Notes under the pieces: generated by a model
The model's input: only the letters and a program-made list of their open reading frames with translations
What the model was told of the DNA's origin: nothing
The model's database searches: none
Shown: in pieces, positions 1 to 3,577 of the stretch
How positions within the stretch are numbered: the first letter of the stretch is position 1
Layout of the letters: every line of letters starts with the position of its first letter
NCBI GenBank assembly: GCA_002315325.1
Contig: DCGU01000010.1
Span: 1 to 6,149 of the forward strand
DNA: 6,149 nucleotides
Direction: 5' to 3'
Source of the DNA: Clostridiales bacterium UBA1770
GTDB lineage: Bacteria > Bacillota > Clostridia > Oscillospirales > CAG-272
Made by a program: the position numbers and the translations under genes

Positions 1-21
1 ATAGGCTTTGTCAGTGGTCTG

Positions 22-47
22 AGGAAGCCGAGCCGGCTTCCTTTTTT
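22..47 (+). terminator. Rho-independent terminator of a gene lying upstream of the window
   Basis: A 9-bp perfect stem (AGGAAGCCG at 22-30 pairing with CGGCTTCCT at 34-42) closes a 3-nt loop. The T-run starts at 42, within the last base pair, and continues to 47. This is a textbook intrinsic terminator in + orientation. It probably ends a + strand gene whose body is outside the left edge; the 21 bases before it show no recognisable coding signal. It insulates the following region, so 48-247 is probably not transcribed from the left. Confidence 0.88.
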
Positions 48-55
48 ACCTTAAC

Positions 56-187
56 GTGCGGCGGAACAACGCACATTTCACACGCTGCAAGCGTATTTCA
101 CGAATTCCGTTTAGGAATTCTTTTCACAAATCCCGCAAGGGATTTATTTCGTTATTGTCACGTGCGAAGCGCAACGTCACTTCGCGC
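56..187. repeat. Array of short hairpins separated by an ATTTCAC-type spacer
   Basis: Five small inverted repeats follow one another. They are GTGCG/CGCAC (56-60, 70-74), ACGCT/AGCGT with a GCA loop (82-86, 90-94), GAATTCC/GGAATTC with a 5-nt loop (102-108, 114-120), AAATCCC-GCAA-GGGATTT (128-145), and a decayed GTGCG-AAG-CGCAAC (162-175) that can alternatively fold as GTGCGAAG/CTTCGCGC (162-169, 180-187). The first four are joined by a 7-nt spacer, ATTTCAC at 75-81 and 95-101 and TTTTCAC at 121-127. Variants ATTTCG (146-151) and ATTGTCAC (154-161) follow. Stem sequences differ while spacer and shape are kept, which is the mark of a structural repeat. The array lies between a terminator and a promoter. 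No protein is supported here. I cannot name the repeat family. Confidence 0.75.
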
Positions 188-228
188 GCGCCACCGGACA
201 ATTTCCTTCCTATTTATGAATTTTTTGC

Positions 229-246
229 AAAAATCGCAAGATTTTT
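229..246. repeat. Isolated GCAA-loop hairpin abutting the promoter
   Basis: AAAAATC (229-235) and GATTTTT (240-246) form a 7-bp perfect stem with a GCAA loop, the same stem length and loop as the hairpin at 128-145. It ends one base before the -35 box at 248. It may be a further member of the array or part of an A/T-rich upstream promoter element; 200-247 is clearly richer in A/T than its surroundings. On the + strand its right arm ends in five T, so it could also behave as a weak terminator. Confidence 0.55.
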
Positions 247-247
247 C

Positions 248-276
248 TTGACATGCGGGGGTTAGGTGACTATAAT
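248..276 (+). promoter_or_regulatory. Perfect consensus sigma-A promoter of the CofE-like gene
   Basis: TTGACA at 248-253, a 17-bp spacer and TATAAT at 271-276 match the housekeeping consensus at all 12 positions. Standard spacing puts the transcription start near 283. An A/T-rich tract just upstream could act as an UP element. The leader would be about 76 nt before the ATG at 359. A fully consensus promoter predicts strong intrinsic transcription, which makes the terminator-like hairpin in the leader relevant. Confidence 0.9.
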
Positions 277-296
277 AGGAAAGTACAAGATAGAAG

Positions 297-335
297 CGGA
301 CACGAACGGGATTTCCTGTACGGGTCCGTATTTTT
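297..335 (+). terminator. Terminator-like hairpin in the leader of the CofE-like gene (possible attenuator)
   Basis: CGGAC (297-301) pairs with GTCCG (324-328). Inside it CG/CG (303-304, 321-322) and ACGGG/CCTGT (306-310, 315-319, one G·U) stack through two single mismatches onto an ATTT loop. That gives 12 pairs, followed by TATTTTT (329-335). It lies in the predicted 5' leader, starting about 14 nt after the transcription start. The fold has the form of an intrinsic terminator, but no matching anti-terminator or known riboswitch core is visible. It may equally be a stabilising leader hairpin. Confidence 0.55.
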
Positions 336-340
336 AGTTT

Positions 341-350
341 AAGGAAGTGA
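341..350 (+). promoter_or_regulatory. Ribosome binding site fixing the start of the CofE-like gene at 359
   Basis: AAGGAAGTGA matches the anti-Shine-Dalgarno consensus AAGGAGGTGA at 9 of 10 positions and lies 8 nt before the ATG at 359. The in-frame GTG at 347 overlaps the site itself and cannot be served by it, so the shorter ATG-initiated protein is preferred. Confidence 0.85.
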
Positions 351-358
351 ATAGTTTT

Positions 359-1552
359 ATGGAAAGACTAACCGGTACCGTTTCCCGCGGCGTACGTGCG
401 CCCATCATCCGCGCCGGTGACGACATCGCTCAGATTGTGACCGATTCCGTCCTGGCTGCCGCCAAATCCGAAAACCTGGAGATTTGCGACCGCGACGTTG
501 TCGCCGTTACCGAGGCCGTCGTTGCCCGTGCACAGAGCAACTACGCCACCATCGACCAGATTGCCGCCGACGTAAAGGCAAAATTCCCGGACGGCAAAAT
601 CGGCCTGATTTTCCCGATTTTGAGCCGTAACCGCTTTGCAGTCTGCCTGCGCGGTATTGCCAAAGGCCTCAAAAAGATTACCCTGATGTTCTCCTACCCC
701 TCCGACGAAGTCGGCAACCATCTGGTTGACCTGGACAAGCTGGATGAGGCAGGCGTTAACCCCTGGACCGACGTATTGACCGAAGCCAAATGGCGCGAGC
801 TGTTCGGTTACGTTCTGCATCCGTTCACGGGTGTCGACTACATCGACTACTACCGTTCCGTCATCACCGAGGCAGGCTGCGAGTGCGAAATCATCTTCGC
901 CAACGACTGCCGCGCTATCCTGAACTACAGCAAGAACGTCCTGAACTGCGACATTCACACCCGTGCCCGCACCAAGAGACTGCTCAAGGCAGCCGGCGCT
1001 GAAATCGTGCTGGGTCTGGACGACATTCTGACGGCTCCCGTCAACGGTTCCGGCTACAACGAAAACTACGGTCTGCTCGGCACCAACAAGTCCACCGAGG
1101 ACACCGTAAAGCTGTTCCCCCGCGACTGCCAGCCCGTGGTTGACACCATTGCTGCCAACCTGCTCAAGGCTACCGGCAAACACGTGGAAGTTATGATCTA
1201 CGGCGACGGCGCCTTCAAGGATCCCGTCGGTAAGATTTGGGAACTGGCTGACCCGATCGTATCCCCCGCTTACACCGCAGGCCTTGTCGGCCAGCCCAAC
1301 GAGCTCAAGCTCAAGTATTTGGCCGATAACGATTTCGCTGACCTGAAGGGTGAAGAACTCAAGGCCGCCATCGCCGACCGTATCCGTCACAAGGATGCCA
1401 ACCTCGTCGGCAACATGGCTTCCCAGGGCACGACGCCCCGCCGCCTGACCGACCTCATCGGTTCTTTGTGCGACCTGACGTCCGGTTCCGGCGATAAGGG
1501 TACGCCCATCGTTTGGATCCACGGCTATTTCGATAATATGACGATTAACTAA
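359..1552 (+). CDS. CofE-family (coenzyme F420-0:L-glutamate ligase-like) protein
   Basis: A 397-residue cytosolic protein without signal peptide or membrane segments. I recognise the fold family from the N-terminal pattern APIIRAGDDIAQIVTDSV (14-31) followed by DRDVVAVTEAVVARAQ (44-59). This is the layout of CofE/FbiB-type ligases, which add L-glutamate to the F420-0 precursor using GTP. A region around YGDGAFKDPVGK (281-292) is a plausible counterpart of the acidic metal-binding segment. TSGSGDKGTPIVWIHGY (374-390) closes the protein. At about 400 residues it is much longer than archaeal CofE (about 250), with extra sequence in the middle. No other F420 biosynthesis gene is in the window, and Clostridia of this type are not generally known to make F420. 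The real substrate may therefore be another carboxylate; a role in glutamylation is inference. It has its own perfect promoter, and tmk follows after 88 nt. Family confident, function open. Confidence 0.72.
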   Translation: MERLTGTVSRGVRAPIIRAGDDIAQIVTDSVLAAAKSENLEICDRDVVAVTEAVVARAQSNYATIDQIAADVKAKFPDGKIGLIFPILSRNRFAVCLRGIAKGLKKITLMFSYPSDEVGNHLVDLDKLDEAGVNPWTDVLTEAKWRELFGYVLHPFTGVDYIDYYRSVITEAGCECEIIFANDCRAILNYSKNVLNCDIHTRARTKRLLKAAGAEIVLGLDDILTAPVNGSGYNENYGLLGTNKSTEDTVKLFPRDCQPVVDTIAANLLKATGKHVEVMIYGDGAFKDPVGKIWELADPIVSPAYTAGLVGQPNELKLKYLADNDFADLKGEELKAAIADRIRHKDANLVGNMASQGTTPRRLTDLIGSLCDLTSGSGDKGTPIVWIHGYFDNMTIN

Positions 1553-1585
1553 GGCGTTGTAAAACACCAAGAAAACGTCCCCCAT

Positions 1586-1621
1586 ACAGGGCCTGCTACA
1601 ACGCGTAACGGGCCCTGTTTT
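1586..1621 (+). terminator. Weak terminator or pseudoknot between the CofE-like gene and tmk
   Basis: ACAGGGCC (1586-1593) pairs perfectly with GGCCCTGT (1611-1618) across a 17-nt loop, with only TTTT (1618-1621) behind it. The loop contains TACAACGC (1597-1604), the exact complement of GCGTTGTA (1554-1561) just after the upstream stop codon, so both stems together give an H-type pseudoknot. No promoter is visible between this point and tmk. Unless one is missed, the structure must allow read-through for tmk to be transcribed from 248-276. Confidence 0.5.
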
Positions 1622-1640
1622 GTACAAACCGGAGGTAACT

Positions 1641-2300
1641 ATGGAAAACAAACCGATTGTCAAAAAAACAAAGAATGGCAACGTCGCCGGTGAGGGCCGC
1701 CTGATTGTCTTCGAGGGCATCGACGGTGCCGGCAAGACGACGCAAATCAATATGATCTGCGCCCGTTTGAAAGAGGACGGTCGCCGCGTCACGGCTACGG
1801 CCGAACCGACCGAGGGCCCCGTCGGCGGGCTCATCCGCGAGGCGCTGGAGGGCGTAACTGCCCGCACCGAATGCGAGATGGCCACCCTGTTCACGGCGGA
1901 CCGCGTGGCGCACAACGTCAATCCCGCGCACGGCATCCGCAAACTGGTGAACGACGGTTACATCGTCATCAGCGACCGTTACTACTACTCGACGCTGGCC
2001 TACCAGGGCAGCGCCACCGACTTCGATTGGGTGCGCGCGCTCAACTGCGACTGCCCCGACATCCGCACGCCGGACCTGTGCGTCTTCCTGGATTTGACCC
2101 CCCAGGCCAGCATGGAGCGCATCGGTAAAAACCGCGTCAATACCGAAATTTACGAGAACGAAAAGAAGCTGGCCGAGGTCCGCGAAAACTTCATGCGCAC
2201 CTTTGCCGCCCTGCCCGACCGCGTGGTCGTCATCAACGCCGATCGCCCGATTGAAGCGGTTGCCGAGGACGTTTACCGCGCCGTTTACGCTATATTATAA
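1641..2300 (+). CDS. tmk: Thymidylate kinase (dTMP kinase)
   Basis: Phosphorylates dTMP to dTDP with ATP, the last specific step of dTTP synthesis, in the cytosol. The protein has 219 residues, normal for the family. The P-loop is FEGIDGAGKTTQ (24-35, Lys32). EPTEGPVGGLIRE (55-67) is the dTMP-site segment, and SDRYYYSTLAYQG (111-123) carries the DRY triad at 112-114. The LID is ERIGKNRVNTEIYE (159-172). Its basic residues, with no arginine in the P-loop, suggest the bacterial type II class, although the usual DR-x-E LID pattern is altered. About 20 residues precede the first core strand, more than usual, but no in-frame start lies between. The ATG is served by GGAGGT at 1631-1636 with a short 4-nt gap. 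It lies between the CofE-like gene and rpmH, not in the holB neighbourhood common in Bacillota. No terminator is seen before the rpmH promoter. Confidence 0.95.
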   Translation: MENKPIVKKTKNGNVAGEGRLIVFEGIDGAGKTTQINMICARLKEDGRRVTATAEPTEGPVGGLIREALEGVTARTECEMATLFTADRVAHNVNPAHGIRKLVNDGYIVISDRYYYSTLAYQGSATDFDWVRALNCDCPDIRTPDLCVFLDLTPQASMERIGKNRVNTEIYENEKKLAEVRENFMRTFAALPDRVVVINADRPIEAVAEDVYRAVYAIL

Positions 2301-2318
2301 GTTTTTTAATAAAAAGAC

Positions 2319-2347
2319 TTGACAAATGGCGACAAATATGCCATAAT
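2319..2347 (+). promoter_or_regulatory. Strong sigma-A promoter of rpmH
   Basis: TTGACA (2319-2324), a 17-bp spacer and CATAAT (2342-2347; 5 of 6 to consensus) with an extended -10 TGC at 2339-2341. The A/T-rich stretch 2301-2316 lies just upstream. The predicted transcription start is near 2354, giving a leader of about 73 nt. A strong promoter suits a ribosomal protein gene and separates rpmH from tmk. Confidence 0.9.
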
Positions 2348-2368
2348 AGTCTGTCGTTGCGTAAAAGC

Positions 2369-2400
2369 GAAACTTTCGGCAGAAGAAATTCTGCTGTTTC
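2369..2400 (+). promoter_or_regulatory. GAAA-capped hairpin in the rpmH leader
   Basis: GCAGAA (2379-2384) and TTCTGC (2389-2394) close a GAAA tetraloop. Below an asymmetric internal loop, GAAAC (2369-2373) pairs with GTTTC (2396-2400). The fold lies inside the predicted leader and ends 11 nt before the ribosome binding site. It could be a protein-binding or stabilising element. I do not recognise it as a described ribosomal protein leader. Confidence 0.45.
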
Positions 2401-2426
2401 CGAATCTAATCAAGGAGGTGCCGGTC

Positions 2427-2561
2427 ATGCTTAGAACGTATCAGCCGAAGAAACGTCAGAGAAAAGTTGAACACGGTTTCAGAAAAAGAATGAAGACCGC
2501 TGATGGCAGAAAAGTCCTGAAGAGAAGACGCGCTAAGGGCAGAGTAAGACTGACATACTGA
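2427..2561 (+). CDS. rpmH: 50S ribosomal protein bL34
   Basis: A 44-residue, highly basic protein and structural component of the large ribosomal subunit. The sequence starts MLRTYQPKKRQRKVEHGFRK and ends in RRRAKGRVRLTY, with the central TADGRKVLKRRR (24-35). This is the bL34 signature, and 44 residues is the standard bacterial length. The start is fixed by a perfect AAGGAGGTG at 2412-2420, 6 nt before the ATG. It has its own strong promoter and a structured leader, and is followed 48 nt later by a stable hairpin. It is therefore probably made in excess over the downstream rnpA operon. The gene usually borders dnaA and the origin; here tmk is upstream and no DnaA-box cluster is visible. Confidence 0.97.
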   Translation: MLRTYQPKKRQRKVEHGFRKRMKTADGRKVLKRRRAKGRVRLTY

Positions 2562-2609
2562 TTACAGCCATCCGTCTTATTCGACCTTTAAACAGGCGTC
2601 AGAAGAGAT

Positions 2610-2663
2610 AAAATCCCCGAGTGTCCGTCAGCGGTTTCCCGCCAAACGGGTGTCGGGGATTTT
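2610..2663 (+). terminator. Stable hairpin between rpmH and rnpA (terminator or attenuator)
   Basis: An 11-bp perfect stem (AAAATCCCCGA at 2610-2620, TCGGGGATTTT at 2653-2663) encloses a 32-nt loop with further internal pairing. That pairing is CCGT/ACGG at 2625-2628 and 2646-2649, or GCGG/CCGC at 2631-2634 and 2639-2642. The stem ends in TTTT followed by CTATC, so it is terminator-like with a short tail. No convincing promoter is seen between here and rnpA, so partial read-through is the likely way the downstream operon is fed. Confidence 0.7.
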
Positions 2664-2698
2664 CTATCGCCATTTGAAGTTTGAAAGAACACGCTCAC

Positions 2699-2721
2699 GG
2701 CTGCGGGCGTATGATGCAGCC
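2699..2721 (+). other. Small hairpin in the rpmH-rnpA gap
   Basis: GGCTGC (2699-2704) and GCAGCC (2716-2721) form a 6-bp stem with an 11-nt loop. The rest of the gap (2664-2823) shows TTGACA at 2743-2748 but no suitable -10 box, and no coding signal. The hairpin may be part of the long rnpA leader; its function is unknown. Confidence 0.35.
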
Positions 2722-2823
2722 AAACAAAATGCAACGGAAACATTGACACGCAAAACGAAAGACGCACAACAGAGAGCCACGTAATTCGTGAATTGACGAA
2801 CAAAGGATTTACGCCGCAACATC

Positions 2824-3210
2824 ATGAAGCATTTTGCAATCAAGGAACATCATCTATACGATAAAGCCTACAAAAAGGGCACGCACGCCGGGGGCAGACT
2901 GGTTTCGGTCTACGTCCTGCCGGATTACGCTGCGCGCCGTTTGATGCTGGCCAACCCCATGCACGCGTATATCAACCGCGTCGGTCTGTCCGTGACCAAG
3001 AAATTGGGCGGCGCCGTACAGCGCAACCGTGCCAAGCGCGTCATCCGCGCGGGGCTGCAGCAGGTCGAGGCAGCCGTGACTTTGCGCCGCGGCAAGCTGA
3101 TCGTGATCAGCGCCCGTCCCGCCATCGTCGATGCCAAGAGCACCGAGGTCGGACAGGAACTGATGCGTTGTTTCCGCAAACTGGACATGATTGATGCCGG
3201 CAAATCATGA
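2824..3210 (+). CDS. rnpA: Ribonuclease P protein component
   Basis: The protein cofactor of RNase P, which with the catalytic RNA removes 5' leaders from pre-tRNA. It has 128 residues, near the usual 110-130. The N-terminal pattern KEHHLYDKAYKKG (7-19) corresponds to the aromatic substrate-binding cleft strand. RVGLSVTKKLGGAVQRNRAK (52-71) contains the signature RNR (67-69) with adjacent basic residues KR (71-72), and LIVISARPA (92-100) is the conserved late strand. The ATG is the first possible start after an in-frame stop at 2794-2796. The nearest Shine-Dalgarno-like AAAGGA (2802-2807) lies 16 nt upstream, which is long, so translation may be weak. The stop codon overlaps the yidD start (ATGA), implying translational coupling. 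It is probably transcribed by read-through from rpmH. Confidence 0.95.
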   Translation: MKHFAIKEHHLYDKAYKKGTHAGGRLVSVYVLPDYAARRLMLANPMHAYINRVGLSVTKKLGGAVQRNRAKRVIRAGLQQVEAAVTLRRGKLIVISARPAIVDAKSTEVGQELMRCFRKLDMIDAGKS

Positions 3211-3575
3211 AATACCTTTGCATTTGGCTCGTTCGCTTTTATCAAAAGTATTTGTCACCCCTGAAACGTACCCCAACGTGTCGTTTTTTCCCGACATGTT
3301 CTGCCTACGCCATTGAGGCGTTTCAAAAACGCGGCTTTTGGGCCGGTTTGATTCTGACGGTCTACCGCATTCTGCGGTGCCAGCCGCTGTGTCCGGGCGG
3401 GTTTGACCCCGTGCCCGATACAGGTTTTAAACATCACACCGTCCCCGGGGAAGAAAAAGGGTTCCTAAAGTACAAACGTCACTACACAGGCAACGAACTC
3501 ACACACGATTCCGCAACAGACGAAAGCGACACGCAAAACGCTCCCGTCGCAATTCAACAAAAGGAAAAAGACTGA
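3207..3575 (+). CDS. yidD: YidD, membrane protein insertion efficiency factor
   Basis: A small protein thought to sit at the inner face of the membrane and help YidC and Sec insert membrane proteins. The family core is complete: an amphipathic N-terminus (IWLVRFYQKYLSP, 6-18), then RTPTCRFFPTCSAYAIEAF (21-39), GFWAGLILTVYRILRCQPLC (43-62) and GGFDPVP (64-70). The conserved cysteines 25, 31 and 58 are present, with extra cysteines at 5 and 62. At 122 residues it is longer than typical YidD (about 70-90). About 50 residues after DPVP form a hydrophilic, low-complexity tail of Asp, Glu, Lys, Gln and Thr. The start overlaps the rnpA stop by 4 nt and yidC starts 2 nt after its stop, a tight operon consistent with a shared role. 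Confidence 0.94.
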   Translation: MKYLCIWLVRFYQKYLSPLKRTPTCRFFPTCSAYAIEAFQKRGFWAGLILTVYRILRCQPLCPGGFDPVPDTGFKHHTVPGEEKGFLKYKRHYTGNELTHDSATDESDTQNAPVAIQQKEKD

Positions 3576-3577
3576 AT

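Noticed and set aside
56..187. CRISPR array
   Set aside because: The constant part is only 7 nt and the variable parts are self-complementary and of unequal length (13-19 nt); there are no direct repeats of 23-40 nt.
56..265. 69-codon plus-strand frame over the hairpin array
   Set aside because: It runs through the array and into the promoter. Its composition reflects the palindromes and there is no ribosome site.
347..358. GTG start adding four residues to the CofE-like protein
   Set aside because: The GTG overlaps the AAGGAAGTGA ribosome site, which is ideally placed for the ATG at 359.
283..358. Riboswitch in the leader of the CofE-like gene
   Set aside because: The leader is only about 76 nt and shows a single imperfect hairpin with no conserved core of a known class that I can recognise.
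368..1942. Long minus-strand open frame opposite the CofE-like gene and tmk
   Set aside because: It is the complement of two recognised genes. Its protein is a Val/Gly-rich product of GC-rich codon structure without domains, and it has no ribosome site.
2743..2748. TTGACA as a promoter of rnpA
   Set aside because: No -10-like sequence lies 16-18 nt downstream (the region reads CACAACAG), so it is not supported.
2588..2803. Minus-strand open frame in the rpmH-rnpA gap
   Set aside because: It runs through the terminator-like hairpin, has no recognisable motif or ribosome site, and reads like translated non-coding DNA.
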